A stretch of DNA of 64,000 bases from Bacteroidota bacterium (GTDB taxonomy: Bacteria; Bacteroidota; Bacteroidia; UBA8524), in assembly GCA_008933805.1 (NCBI GenBank), contig WBUH01000017.1:38393-102392 (forward strand), read 5' to 3'. Shown piece after piece: positions 1 through 9,541 of the stretch. A program made the translations under genes and the position numbers. A model generated the notes under the pieces. That model did no database searches. It saw nothing but the letters and a program-made list of their open reading frames with translations, and had not been told where the DNA came from. Positions within the stretch are counted from its first letter, which is position 1; each line of letters opens with the position of its first letter.

Positions 1-1506
1 ATCTTGTATGAATTGCTGATAAGCACCCTTTCCAGCTACTTTTGGGGCAGCAGCATCCTGCAGTTTTCAATTACCATCGGTGTATTTCTTTCCTCAATGG
101 GTTTGGGGGCATACCTGTCAAGGTTTATCACTACCCGCTTGTTAGAGCGTTTCATAGTTATAGAAATTTGGCTGGCGTTGCTGGGCGGTTTATCCGCACT
201 CATACTCAATGCAGCCTACACTCTCACTCAAAATTATTACCTCATAGCCATTGGTCTTATCATACTTTTAGGTACGCTTATAGGGTTAGAAATCCCGCTA
301 CTCACCCGCATACTTCGCAGTTACAAAAACCTGCGCAATACCATTGCCAATGTGCTCTCGTTCGATTATTTGGGTGCTTTGCTGGCATCGTTGGTATTTC
401 CGTTTTTGTTACTGCCTTATTTGGGTGTAATGAAAACCTCTTTTGTAGTGGGCTTATTAAACTTAGCCGTTGCAGCGTATTCATTATTTATTTTCAGGCG
501 TGAAGTACAAAAATGGGGGCGAAAAATTATGGCAACTGTAGCTGTGTTTATTGCCCTGTTGGGTGGTTTTGCAGCCGCGGTAAACATCACCGGATTTTTT
601 GAAAAATTTGTGTACCAAGATGAGATTATCTACACTTCACAATCACCTTATCAAAAGATAGTACTTACCCGCTGGAAGGACGATATACGGTTGTTCCTTA
701 ACGGTAACTTGCAATTTTCATCGGTTGATGAATACCGATACCACGAGCCTTTGGTGCACATACCCATGCTATTGGCAGGAGAAGGGACTAAAAACGTGTT
801 ATTGCTGGGTGCCGGCGATGGGCTGGCCGCCCGCGATTTATTACAACATTACAGCGGATGTAAAATTACTATTGTAGATTTAGACAAGGCTGTAACCGAT
901 ATATGCGCAAGCCATCCGCTAATTACAGGCATTAATCAAAATGCACTTAAAAATCCTGCTGTAACCATCGTAAACGATGATGCGTTTAACTTTATTAAGA
1001 ACAGTAATACAAGGTACGATGTGGTGCTGATTGACTTACCCGACCCGCACGACCCGGGTCTTAGTAAGTTATATTCAAGGGAGTTTTATGAATTGGTACG
1101 TCAATCGTTAGCAGTGGGAGGGGTGGTAGTTACACAAGCCACCTCGCCGTTTTTTGCCACCAAGCCTTTTTGGTGCATACACAACACAATGGGGCAGGTG
1201 TTTAAACAAGTAGTGGCTTATCATACCCAAGTTCCCTCGTTTGGTATGTGGGGTTTTCAAATGGCATATAACCTGCCTCAGCAAATGGAAACTGTTGTAC
1301 CAAGCGATAGTATTGCAAAACACATTGCTCAAAAATTTTCGACAAAAAAATGGAGTAAGCCACTACAGTATTTAAATGCTGCTACCATACCCTCAATGTT
1401 TGTTTTTGAAAACGATGTTGACCGTATTAAAACCGAAGTAAACACATTGGATAACCATGCACTGCTGCACTATTATGAAGATAGCTGGAAACGGTTTAAC
1501 CCTTAA
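1..1506 (+). CDS. Membrane-bound spermidine synthase-like aminopropyltransferase (5' end cut by window)
   Basis: The N-terminal ~200 residues are hydrophobic, with several membrane segments. They are followed by a soluble Rossmann methyltransferase-like domain of the spermine/spermidine synthase family. The nucleotide-binding loop reads GAGDG at about residues 270-274, where the family usually has GGGDG, followed by an acidic VDLD motif and a downstream DLPDPHDP stretch typical of the active site. Family members with this layout transfer an aminopropyl group to putrescine or a related amine, but the substrate of the membrane-fused type is uncertain. The frame is open to base 1 and related proteins have more residues before the YELL motif, so the true start lies upstream and the TTG at position 4 is probably not the start. 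The family call is firm; the exact reaction is inferred. Confidence 0.85.
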   Translation: MLYELLISTLSSYFWGSSILQFSITIGVFLSSMGLGAYLSRFITTRLLERFIVIEIWLALLGGLSALILNAAYTLTQNYYLIAIGLIILLGTLIGLEIPLLTRILRSYKNLRNTIANVLSFDYLGALLASLVFPFLLLPYLGVMKTSFVVGLLNLAVAAYSLFIFRREVQKWGRKIMATVAVFIALLGGFAAAVNITGFFEKFVYQDEIIYTSQSPYQKIVLTRWKDDIRLFLNGNLQFSSVDEYRYHEPLVHIPMLLAGEGTKNVLLLGAGDGLAARDLLQHYSGCKITIVDLDKAVTDICASHPLITGINQNALKNPAVTIVNDDAFNFIKNSNTRYDVVLIDLPDPHDPGLSKLYSREFYELVRQSLAVGGVVVTQATSPFFATKPFWCIHNTMGQVFKQVVAYHTQVPSFGMWGFQMAYNLPQQMETVVPSDSIAKHIAQKFSTKKWSKPLQYLNAATIPSMFVFENDVDRIKTEVNTLDNHALLHYYEDSWKRFNP

Positions 1507-1611
1507 TTTGTTGGAGTCTTGAAATGTAAAACTACATTAATTTTATACAAAAGCCCTTCGTGTGGCAACGGTTTTCCTATAAATTGCGTTTAGTATAGTA
1601 AACAACCTTTT

Positions 1612-4600
1612 TTGACCCTTAAATCTTATATATTATTTGTTTTTTGTTTATTTACAGTAGTACCGCTACAGTTACATGCACAATGCAGTATTAACGCCCT
1701 CTCTAACGGTTGTTTGGATGATTTAATAAGTTTTAAAGTAAGCTCAGGGCAAACCATCACCGCCACCCAATGGGATTTTGGCGATGGTAATACCTCCACC
1801 CAATCGGCACCCGGTTACAAATACAATGTGGCAAAAGCATACACAGTAACGGCTATTGTTACACTTCAAAACGGAACCAAGTGCACCGCTACACACAACA
1901 TCATTATCCATCCCAAGCCCATCAGTAATTTTTCGGTAAACGGTAACAGTTCATTTTGTTTCTCTAAAAACAATGTCTGTATTACTGATAACTCAACACC
2001 GGGGGCTACGGGTAATCCTATTGCTCAGCGGGTGTTTTTGTGGGACGACGGGGCAGGAGATAATTCAACAAACCCCTCGGCTCAAAAGGTATTGTGTCAC
2101 ACATATCTTCAAACAGGCACTTATACCCTTATTATGGAAACTACCGACGATAAGGGATGTATTGCCAAGAGTTCACAAAAAATTACGGTGCAGCCCGATT
2201 ACGATGCCGACATGGCGTATGATTTAACCGTAAACCCTTCAGATTGTAAGTTTACCGTGTGTTTTACCAATAAAACCAAGCCAAAGGATACTGCAAACGT
2301 AAGCAGTTATATGTGGGATTTTGGCGACGGTAATACCAACAACAATATGGTAAATTATGATTCGGTTTGCCATGTGTATCCCAATAGCGGTAATTACACC
2401 GCCAAACTGATAGTAAAACATAAAAGCGGTTGTTCTGATACTGCCTTCACCACCATAAACATCACCAAGCCCAAAATTAACTTTAAGCTCAAAATACCTG
2501 ATTCGGTATGTTTGGGTACCATGGGCCAGTTTTTAAATGATACCACCAATAACGGGGCCTTGTACCGTTGGTTCATTAAAGATTCGGCTACCAATATAGA
2601 GCGCCCGATGACGGGTTTAAACAACCCCATTGATGTTAGCTTCACAACTCCCGGTAAGTTTTATATTAAACTGAATATACTGGTAGATAACTGCCAGCAA
2701 AACGGTTATGATTCAGTAGTTGTGCGTTGCCCCAGTGCAGGATTACTTCCCTTAAACAATCGTTTGTGCGATGCAGGTGATACTACTTATTTCTGCAATA
2801 GCAGTTGTTATTATCAATCATACAACTATAAACAGATATGGGATTACGGACATGGTGAGGCGTGCACAACGGATACGAAAAACGGAATAAATACCAACCG
2901 TAACTGCCGTTTTTCAGTGGATAATAACGGTAAGCACTTGTATGGCTTTACGGATACAAGTAAATCGTATGCGTGTTTTACGCCATCATTATATATTGTT
3001 GACACAGTAACGGGGTGTGAAAGTACAGGTTCTAATCTGGTAATGTTGGGTATGCCCCCGTTGGACAGCTTGAAAGTGGTTGAGCAGGTTTCGGAATACT
3101 GTACCGATATTGGTGGGATAAACAGCGAACGGGTAGTGAGTTTTTTAATTTCGGGGTTGAGTTGTAACCAAGCCTGGAATATGTATCTCAATTTCGACTC
3201 AGCAAGAGGCAAAGACTTGTTTTCAAAAGTAACGCCTAATCCCCCCCCACAATTCAGGTACACTTACACGGGCAATCCTACTGGTGATGTTACCATTGGT
3301 TTTGTGGTGCAAAACGGAAACCCTACAGTATCAAAATCGTGCTTTGATACGCTGACGATTAAAGGAAAAACTTGTGAAGACACAGTATGGTACCACCATA
3401 AATTTAATATGGCGGCAATACCTAACCCCAAGGTAGGATATTATGACGATAGAGGGTGTTCACCTTTTAATTTTACGGTTAGACCCGAAGATACCGTGCA
3501 GTATGGGGTGCATAAAATGAAATGGGAGTGGGGGGATAGTACTGCCGATAGTTTGGTACTAAATCCGGGCGACTCAATAATTCCTGTGAGATACCATACT
3601 TACCGTAAGAATGGCTTGTACACTGTAATACTCACCATGACAAATAGCAAAGGTTGTTCGGAGCTTGAGTATATGTTGATTGGGCTGGGGTATGACAATT
3701 TTGTGGATTACGACAGTATTGTATGTGCAGGAGACTCTGTGGAACTGAAAGAATACGTTTCTTATTTTGACAATGCCCATCCGTTTTGGAAAGACAGTTC
3801 ACGGTTGGCTCAGCCAAATAAAGAAAAACTGTTTTGGGATTTTGACGACGGTAAAGGCTTTGTTACCAAAAAGCCTGAAACAAAAGTGGTGTTTGCCAAT
3901 GAAGGTACTTACCGTGTGCGAATGGCTACTGAAGACAGTACCGCTTGCCGTGATACTTTTACATTTTATATACGGGCTGTAAAAGCCGATGCATACATAC
4001 GCAGTATGCGGGATACTTTTTATTGCAACGATAATATCATACGGTTTTACGATTCCTCATTCGGTAGTCCGCAAATACCCGGTGATGTGGTGGTGGGCTG
4101 GCATTGGGAGTTTGGCGATTTTAAAACCCCCAGCTACCTGAAAGACCCTTACCATTTTTACAGTTCGTACGGACAAAAAGTTGTTTCTGTAGCGGTAAAA
4201 TCTGCGGCAGGATGTAGGGACACTGCCTATAAAACCATTTATATCGATGGGCCGGTTCCGTATTTTGAGATTATTTCCGATTCGGTGGGTTGCGACCCGT
4301 TGAAGATAGAATTAGACAATACTTCAAAGCGGGTAAAAACTTGGATTTGGAGCATGGGTGACCCTGCCAACACAACTATAAATACTGATAAGGATTCAAA
4401 CATTAAGTTTACCTATACCCCGCCCGGCACTTATTACATTAAGCTGTTCGGTGCGGATAGCATTTATAATCCTAATACGGGTAATACTTATTTCTGCTCG
4501 GCTACCTACCCCGATACTCCTTTGGTGAAAAAGGTGGTGGTGATACCCAATTATCCCGTGGGGATGGATATACCCGATACCATTTGTCAAAACAATCCTG

Positions 4601-5370
4601 CAATCATAAAAAGCGTATCAGCATCGCGGTACGATGATTTCCGTTGGTGGATGGGCAATGGGGATAGCGTATTTACCGATACGGAAACGTTTGTGTACAT
4701 CTATCCCGATGCAGGTAATTTCAGGATTGACTTTAAACCAACGTATGCCCCTAATCAGTGGGAACGTTTGTGTATTGCTGATACGTTTAAAGACATTACG
4801 GTAATACCCATTGAAGCTGATTTTGACATTAATCCCAACTCAAAAGAGCCGGTATTTCATTTCACCAATAAATCAACCAATGCAGTGCGGTACGAGTGGG
4901 ACTTCGGACATCCGGCTTCTGGTAATGATAATAAATCAACGCTTAAAGACCCCTCTCACAATTACAAAACCAGTTTGGGCACGTTTACTGTGTGTTTGCG
5001 AGCTTATAATAAAGAAGAGTGCGTAGATACCGTATGCAAGCAAGTAAGCAATAATTACCTGCCCAGATTGTTTATTCCCAATGCTTTTTCGCCGCAGGGA
5101 AATGATACCACCAACTTACGTTTTGATATTGATATTTACTTAGCGGGCTATTATCACCTAAACATCTTTAACCGTTGGGGCGAGAAGGTGTTTGAAGGTT
5201 TTGAAGACGGTGAAGGAAACTTAGACGGCCTTAACTGGGATGGTAAACACTTTATAACAGGCAGTCTGTGCCCATCAGGGGTGTATTTTGTAGTGTTTGA
5301 ATACGAGATTGTAGGGCTGGAAGGCAAAAACACCTACAAAGGCACGCTAAATCTTTTTAGGGAAGAGTAA
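1612..5370 (+). CDS. Large secreted PKD-repeat protein with gliding-associated (type B) T9SS C-terminal domain
   Basis: This 1252-residue protein has a signal peptide (about residues 1-24, ending HAQ) and is probably exported and then sent through the T9SS. About nine PKD-like immunoglobulin-fold repeats are visible from motifs such as WDFGDG (near residue 55 and again near 240), WEWGD, WDFDDG and WEFGD. The last ~100 residues, from LPRLFIPNAFSPQGND to the end, match the gliding-motility-associated C-terminal domain family (CHU_C/TIGR04131), the sorting signal of type B clients. Many cysteines are spaced in the repeats. The start used is TTG at 1612, because no ATG lies between the preceding gene and the signal peptide. 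Adhesin or surface-matrix roles are common for such proteins; the specific function here is unknown. Confidence 0.88.
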   Translation: MTLKSYILFVFCLFTVVPLQLHAQCSINALSNGCLDDLISFKVSSGQTITATQWDFGDGNTSTQSAPGYKYNVAKAYTVTAIVTLQNGTKCTATHNIIIHPKPISNFSVNGNSSFCFSKNNVCITDNSTPGATGNPIAQRVFLWDDGAGDNSTNPSAQKVLCHTYLQTGTYTLIMETTDDKGCIAKSSQKITVQPDYDADMAYDLTVNPSDCKFTVCFTNKTKPKDTANVSSYMWDFGDGNTNNNMVNYDSVCHVYPNSGNYTAKLIVKHKSGCSDTAFTTINITKPKINFKLKIPDSVCLGTMGQFLNDTTNNGALYRWFIKDSATNIERPMTGLNNPIDVSFTTPGKFYIKLNILVDNCQQNGYDSVVVRCPSAGLLPLNNRLCDAGDTTYFCNSSCYYQSYNYKQIWDYGHGEACTTDTKNGINTNRNCRFSVDNNGKHLYGFTDTSKSYACFTPSLYIVDTVTGCESTGSNLVMLGMPPLDSLKVVEQVSEYCTDIGGINSERVVSFLISGLSCNQAWNMYLNFDSARGKDLFSKVTPNPPPQFRYTYTGNPTGDVTIGFVVQNGNPTVSKSCFDTLTIKGKTCEDTVWYHHKFNMAAIPNPKVGYYDDRGCSPFNFTVRPEDTVQYGVHKMKWEWGDSTADSLVLNPGDSIIPVRYHTYRKNGLYTVILTMTNSKGCSELEYMLIGLGYDNFVDYDSIVCAGDSVELKEYVSYFDNAHPFWKDSSRLAQPNKEKLFWDFDDGKGFVTKKPETKVVFANEGTYRVRMATEDSTACRDTFTFYIRAVKADAYIRSMRDTFYCNDNIIRFYDSSFGSPQIPGDVVVGWHWEFGDFKTPSYLKDPYHFYSSYGQKVVSVAVKSAAGCRDTAYKTIYIDGPVPYFEIISDSVGCDPLKIELDNTSKRVKTWIWSMGDPANTTINTDKDSNIKFTYTPPGTYYIKLFGADSIYNPNTGNTYFCSATYPDTPLVKKVVVIPNYPVGMDIPDTICQNNPAIIKSVSASRYDDFRWWMGNGDSVFTDTETFVYIYPDAGNFRIDFKPTYAPNQWERLCIADTFKDITVIPIEADFDINPNSKEPVFHFTNKSTNAVRYEWDFGHPASGNDNKSTLKDPSHNYKTSLGTFTVCLRAYNKEECVDTVCKQVSNNYLPRLFIPNAFSPQGNDTTNLRFDIDIYLAGYYHLNIFNRWGEKVFEGFEDGEGNLDGLNWDGKHFITGSLCPSGVYFVVFEYEIVGLEGKNTYKGTLNLFREE

Positions 5371-5374
5371 GGAA

Positions 5375-5665
5375 CTATTTGTCCTCTTTAATAATCACAA
5401 ACACGTCTTCGTTGTCTTTTTTCATCAAGTACTTTTCACGTGCAAATTTTTCAAGACTATCGGGGTGGGTAAATAGTGCGTTGTACTCGCTGCGGGCAAT
5501 ATCAGCCTGCTCGCGGTAGTAATCACGCTCTTCAATAGCTTCGTTGTAGGTGCGTTGCAAACGCCAAACATCCCACCAGTTGTTTTTGTCAAAAAAACTC
5601 ATCCACACCACAAAAGTGCCTACTACTACCAAATAGCGGTATTTATAAAGAAACCGTACTATCAC
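5375..5665 (-). CDS. Septum formation initiator, DivIC/FtsB family
   Basis: This 96-residue bitopic membrane protein has a short cytoplasmic N-terminus, one membrane helix (about residues 10-26), then a coiled-coil stretch (about 33-65) and a conserved tail around EKFAREKYLMKK. This is the layout of FtsB/DivIC divisome proteins, which pair with FtsL and FtsQ at the division septum. The start is GTG at 5665. A promoter-like TAACTTTG box on the minus strand ends only 4 nt before it, so the leader is very short. It lies downstream of the rlmI-like gene but across a 158-nt gap with its own promoter, and it converges with the PKD-protein gene (stop codons 4 nt apart). Confidence 0.88.
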   Translation of the reverse strand: MIVRFLYKYRYLVVVGTFVVWMSFFDKNNWWDVWRLQRTYNEAIEERDYYREQADIARSEYNALFTHPDSLEKFAREKYLMKKDNEDVFVIIKEDK

Positions 5666-5823
5666 ACCACAAAGTTAGAGTATTAATAATGCTTGGGTAA
5701 AAAACTTACTGTGGATTTGTGGATTAGTAAAAAATTGGTGCTTGATGATTAGTGGTTGAGGGATTAGGGATTAGGGAGGGTATCAACATTGTAAAAAAAA
5801 TAAATGTTGAATGAAAAATACAC

Positions 5824-6990
5824 CTACTCTACCCACAGCAGCAGCCCCTTCAGGTATTCTCCTTCGGGATGGAAGATGTTTACAGGGTGATCGGGCGGTT
5901 GGGTAAGGTGTTTCAAAATGCGCACATTACGACGGGCATCAGCCGCAGCCCCGAACACGATTTTTTGAAACAAGGTTTTATCAATGTTTTGTGAGCACGA
6001 GAAAGTAAAAATCAACCCACCGGGTTTTATTTTCTTCATCGCTACCATGTTCAACTCTTTGTAACCCCTTGTAGCATTAGGCACTGAACGTGCGTTTTTG
6101 GCAAACGCAGGCGGGTCAAGCACCATTATATCATATTCTTCGCGAGTTTGTTTTAAGTAATCAAAACAATCTTGTGCAATGGCTTGGTGGCGGCTTTCGT
6201 AACCATTCAGTAGTACGTTTTCTTCGCACTGTGCAATCGCATCTTTCGAAATATCTACCGAGTGTACCTGTGTAGCTCCACCGGCCAACGCATATACGCT
6301 AAAGCCTCCTGTGTAGCTAAAAGTGTTCAGTATGCTTTTACCCTGCGAAAGCGTTTTTAGTAGTTGGCGGTTATCGCGTTGGTCGATAAAGAAACCTGTT
6401 TTTTGTCCGGTTTCTACATTCACCTTAAACTTTTGTCCGTTTTCAATAACGTCTAAGGGCATTTCAATAGATTCGCCCAACCAGTCTTGCGCCCCAATCC
6501 CTTCAAGCACTTGCGAGCTGTTTTTGGTTTTCAGGTAAATATGCTTAAACCCTAAACGGCGGAACTCAGCCTCAATAACAGGTATTAGCTTTTCGGTACC
6601 CTTTATCAGTATTTGAGCCACCACTACATTACCATACACATCGGCAATAATACCGGGAAAGAAGTCGCCTTCGGCGTGCAGTAAGCGGTAGCAGTTGGTG
6701 TTGCTAAAATCAACAATGCTTTGGCGCATTTGGTAAGCCCGTTCAATTTTGGCTTGCCAATACGCCTCGTCAATCTCAACGGGGTTTTGCGTAAATTCAA
6801 AAATACGGCAGCATATCTGGCTGTTAGGGTTAAAAAAACCATAGCCAAGCAAGCTGTTATCGTTGCTGCGTATTTCAATAATTTCTCCGTTTTCGGCAGC
6901 AGGAGTATGCTGCACAGCCCCTGTAAACAGCCAAGGGTGGCGGTTGATTACCGCACGCTCTTTTTTGGGTTTAAGTACAAGGGCTTTCAT
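5824..6990 (-). CDS. Class I SAM-dependent rRNA methyltransferase, RlmI-like (PUA plus methyltransferase)
   Basis: This 388-residue protein has an N-terminal PUA-like RNA-binding domain (about residues 1-80), an EEHI-type linker and a Rossmann methyltransferase domain. NTFSYTGGFSVYA is the SAM-binding region, and VLDPPAFAKN holds the DPP catalytic motif of base methyltransferases. The family includes E. coli RlmI, which makes m5C in 23S rRNA, but other members act on other sites, so the target base is inferred. The start ATG at 6990 lies 3 nt from the stop of the DUF3817 gene, placing it last in a yidC-DUF3817-methyltransferase unit. The length is normal for the family. Confidence 0.88.
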   Translation of the reverse strand: MKALVLKPKKERAVINRHPWLFTGAVQHTPAAENGEIIEIRSNDNSLLGYGFFNPNSQICCRIFEFTQNPVEIDEAYWQAKIERAYQMRQSIVDFSNTNCYRLLHAEGDFFPGIIADVYGNVVVAQILIKGTEKLIPVIEAEFRRLGFKHIYLKTKNSSQVLEGIGAQDWLGESIEMPLDVIENGQKFKVNVETGQKTGFFIDQRDNRQLLKTLSQGKSILNTFSYTGGFSVYALAGGATQVHSVDISKDAIAQCEENVLLNGYESRHQAIAQDCFDYLKQTREEYDIMVLDPPAFAKNARSVPNATRGYKELNMVAMKKIKPGGLIFTFSCSQNIDKTLFQKIVFGAAADARRNVRILKHLTQPPDHPVNIFHPEGEYLKGLLLWVE

Positions 6991-6993
6991 TAA

Positions 6994-7290
6994 TTATTGG
7001 GCCTCCGCTTTAAAAATTTTCGCATCGGCATAAAACGTTCCGAAAGGAAATATCGAAGCCAATAATGTAATGATAACCTTTCTGGCGTTCCAGCTATAAT
7101 CAATACTTACTTGTATTGCTGCCAATACATACAGAATAAATAAAATACCGTGTGCCATACCAACTACTTCTACTGCTTGCGGCATACCCATTGCATATTT
7201 CAGCGGCATTGCAACAAACATTAATAGTATTAGCGATATACCTTCGGCAAATCCTATTAATCTCAATCGTCCTAACGAGGTTTTCAGCAT
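6994..7290 (-). CDS. DUF3817 small integral membrane protein
   Basis: This 98-residue membrane protein has three predicted hydrophobic segments and the DUF3817 pattern: LIGFAEGISLILL near the start, then PLKYAMGMPQAVEVVGMAHGILF. The function of the family is unknown. I chose the ATG at 7290. A longer frame reaches 7416, but it overlaps the 3' end of yidC by over 100 nt and adds a basic stretch that is just the shadow of the yidC tail. The gene starts 7 nt after the yidC stop and ends 3 nt before the methyltransferase start, so co-transcription with both is likely. Confidence 0.82.
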   Translation of the reverse strand: MLKTSLGRLRLIGFAEGISLILLMFVAMPLKYAMGMPQAVEVVGMAHGILFILYVLAAIQVSIDYSWNARKVIITLLASIFPFGTFYADAKIFKAEAQ

Positions 7291-7297
7291 TGTACTA

Positions 7298-9169
7298 TTA
7301 TTTGTTAGGGTTAATACCACGTTTTTTAGCCATGTCTTCCAAACGTTGCTGGAAGGCTGATTTCTTAACAGGTTTCTTTTTATTCTCCTGAATTTTGCGG
7401 TGAAGAGCATCTTCATCTACAAAACGACGGATAATAAACTGCTGTGCAATAGAAACCATGTTGGTTAAGAAGTAATAGTAAGTTAAGCCTGCTGCGTAGT
7501 TGTTAAAGAACCCAAGGAAGAAAATAGGCATAATATAACCGATGTACTTCATTTGCCCTGTAACACCTGTAAGCTGGTTATTCAGCATGGTGTAGATAAG
7601 GGTAGAAACCGTCATCAGCAGGGTAAACAAGCTCACGTGGTCGCCGTAAATGTCATATATCAAAGGAATCTTACCAAAATCCAAAATGCTATCGTAAGTA
7701 CTCAAGTCAAACGCCCACAAGAAGCTTTGTTGCCTTAGCTCGATAGAATTAGGGAAGAACTGGAACATGGCAATAAGGAAAGGCATTTGTAACAGCAACG
7801 GTAAGCAACCGCCCAAAGGAGATACGCCTGCACGTTTAAACAATGCCATTTGCTCTTGTTGTATCTTTTGCAAGTTGTCGCCGTGTTTGGCTTTCAGTTC
7901 GTCAATCTCAGGCTTCAAAATACGCATCTTAGCCGATGAGATATAAGAGCGGTACACCAAACCAAACAACAGGGCTTTGATAATCAAGGTCATTAACAAA
8001 ATAATGATACCGTAATTACCCGTTACCTTGTTCAGGTACTTGAATATCGGCAAAATCATGCCCTTGTTTATCCAACCGAAAATACCCCAGCCCAACTGTA
8101 CCAACTTATCCATTCCAAGGTCAAGTTTCTTCAACTCCTCATATTTGTTAGGACCGAAGTAGAACTTCATGTTCACCGCTTGATTCTCTTCGGTAACATT
8201 AGCAAGTATGGTGCTGGCCTTCAATGTTTTCACATAGTAAGGGTTGGCTATGTCTTCGCTTTCAATAGTAGCACCGCTGAAACCTTCGGGAGAAAGTGAT
8301 ATAAGCGTAGTATTAAAGAACTTTTGCTTGAATGAAACCCACTCTAAACCACCCGCAGGTTTTTGCTGCTCATACTTGGTTTCAGAAATGTAATCCACCT
8401 CTTTATCCAAGCCCCTGTAATAAACAGTTGAGGCTTCTTTTTCAGCTTTTAAAGCGTGCTCTTGCAAAGGCATACTAACCTGCCAATCCATTTGCATAAA
8501 ACGCTGTGTATTTGATAGGTAGTTTTTAATCCCTACCATCTTCACAGTATAAAACAACTCGTAGCTATTGGGTTTCAACCAATATACCTGTTCAAGGTAT
8601 TGAGTTTCAGAAAAGGCTATTTTTAGTGAAAGGATGCTCGAATCGCCTTTTACGGTTACGTTTTTAGCCGATGGGGTAAAATACAACCTCGAAGTCGAAT
8701 CGCTAAATCCGTCAGCCGAAACAAAACGGATGTTAAACTTAGCATCGTTGTTTTCGAACAGAATTAACGGCTCTTGGGTTTCAACACCTTCGTGTTTTGC
8801 GCGCTTATAGTTTTTTAACTCTACTGATTGAGGGTGACCGCCTTTGGTAGAAAGCTGTACTTTAATCAGTTCGTTTTCAATGGTTACAAGTTCTTTGGTG
8901 CCCTCGGCAAAACGGCCAAAAGTACCTACGGGACCTTGTTTAACAACTGATGCAGTATCAGTGCTGTCGTTACGTTGAACGGTATCAGCGGCAACAGCAG
9001 TGGCAGCGGTTGCTTTTGCAGTAGAATCAGCAACACGTTGTATTTGTGCAATGCTGTCTTGTTTTTTGCGGGCGGCTTCAATTTCGCCAACATTATCGCG
9101 GGTAAGGAAAAAATACCCTACCATAATTACCATTATCAGCGATAAACCTATTATCGAATTTCTATCCAT
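7298..9169 (-). CDS. yidC: Membrane protein insertase YidC
   Basis: This 623-residue protein inserts and folds inner-membrane proteins, alone or with SecYEG. The N-terminal signal-anchor (MDRNSIIGLSLIMVIMVGYFFL) is followed by a large periplasmic beta-domain (about residues 80-360). The conserved Oxa1 core comes next, with GNYGIIILLMTLIIKALLF near 390, the cytoplasmic helical hairpin (MRILKPEIDELKAKHGDNLQKIQQEQMALF region) and membrane helices ending near 585. The tail is basic and lysine-rich, as expected for ribosome contact. A good promoter (TTG-N19-TACCTTTG, minus strand, 9220 to 9191) lies 21 nt upstream of the ATG. It heads a unit with the DUF3817 and methyltransferase genes. Confidence 0.97.
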   Translation of the reverse strand: MDRNSIIGLSLIMVIMVGYFFLTRDNVGEIEAARKKQDSIAQIQRVADSTAKATAATAVAADTVQRNDSTDTASVVKQGPVGTFGRFAEGTKELVTIENELIKVQLSTKGGHPQSVELKNYKRAKHEGVETQEPLILFENNDAKFNIRFVSADGFSDSTSRLYFTPSAKNVTVKGDSSILSLKIAFSETQYLEQVYWLKPNSYELFYTVKMVGIKNYLSNTQRFMQMDWQVSMPLQEHALKAEKEASTVYYRGLDKEVDYISETKYEQQKPAGGLEWVSFKQKFFNTTLISLSPEGFSGATIESEDIANPYYVKTLKASTILANVTEENQAVNMKFYFGPNKYEELKKLDLGMDKLVQLGWGIFGWINKGMILPIFKYLNKVTGNYGIIILLMTLIIKALLFGLVYRSYISSAKMRILKPEIDELKAKHGDNLQKIQQEQMALFKRAGVSPLGGCLPLLLQMPFLIAMFQFFPNSIELRQQSFLWAFDLSTYDSILDFGKIPLIYDIYGDHVSLFTLLMTVSTLIYTMLNNQLTGVTGQMKYIGYIMPIFFLGFFNNYAAGLTYYYFLTNMVSIAQQFIIRRFVDEDALHRKIQENKKKPVKKSAFQQRLEDMAKKRGINPNK

Positions 9170-9190
9170 TGGTCTTTTCTAATCGAGGCG

Positions 9191-9220
9191 CAAAGGTAGG
9201 ATTTGGGGGGGAATGTACAA
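9191..9220 (-). promoter_or_regulatory. Bacteroidota-type promoter of yidC
   Basis: On the minus strand TTG (9220-9218) is followed after exactly 19 nt by TACCTTTG (9198-9191), matching the known Bacteroidota -33/-7 consensus TTG-N19-TAnnTTTG. The ATG of yidC lies 21 nt further on. Confidence 0.7.
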
Positions 9221-9541
9221 GGGGTAAAAATCTCTTTCGGTAAGCGGGGCAAAACCTTCTATCAAATAAAGGTTGTTATCAGTTAATGAAGAGTTTAATC
9301 CTTTGCTTTTCATAAGCGGCAGGTTTTATACCTGCCGTCCGACGGGCATAAAGCCCGCCTTTAGTAAAATGTATCGTTCCGAATGGTTTTAAACCATTCG
9401 GAACGATACACTCAAAAGGTCTTAATTTTATATTCAGACTTGATGATCTTATGATAAAATTAAAGCGCGGACAGATATTGTTAGGTAATTTCCTTTGTTT
9501 TAAAATAAGCAAACTGTTTCTTGAAAACATAACTTTGCCTT
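9199..9541. repeat. Gene-free stretch with a cluster of three hairpins (REP-like)
   Basis: No convincing gene lies between yidC and the Nif3-like gene; the yidC promoter takes up its left edge. The stretch holds three consecutive inverted repeats. The first is at 9318-9336 (7-bp stem, GGCAGGT with ACCTGCC). The second is at 9343-9357 (5-bp stem, CGGGC with GCCCG). The third, at 9370-9410, is a perfect 20-bp inverted repeat around one central base. GC-rich paired hairpins of the first two kinds are common in intergenic DNA of Bacteroidota and resemble REP elements mobilised by RAYT-type transposases; that link is inference. A short minus-strand frame (9279-9530) covers the repeats and is not believable as a gene. 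Confidence 0.7.

Noticed and set aside
2844..3263. 139-residue antisense frame in the PKD gene
   Set aside because: The sense frame is continuous with repeats and sorting domain; the antisense frame has no recognisable features.
5750..5790. GGGATTAGGGATTAGGGA-like run upstream of divIC, and a similar run near 23685-23715
   Set aside because: Short GATTAGGGA-type runs are simple-sequence drift in Bacteroidota gaps; too few units to call a repeat array.
6994..7416. Longer 140-residue version of the DUF3817 protein
   Set aside because: The extra 42 residues overlap the yidC 3' end and are basic shadow sequence; ATG 7290 gives the family-typical length.
9279..9530. 83-residue minus-strand frame between yidC and the Nif3 gene
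   Set aside because: It runs straight through the three inverted repeats, has no family match and no signal of selection as protein; the repeats explain the sequence.
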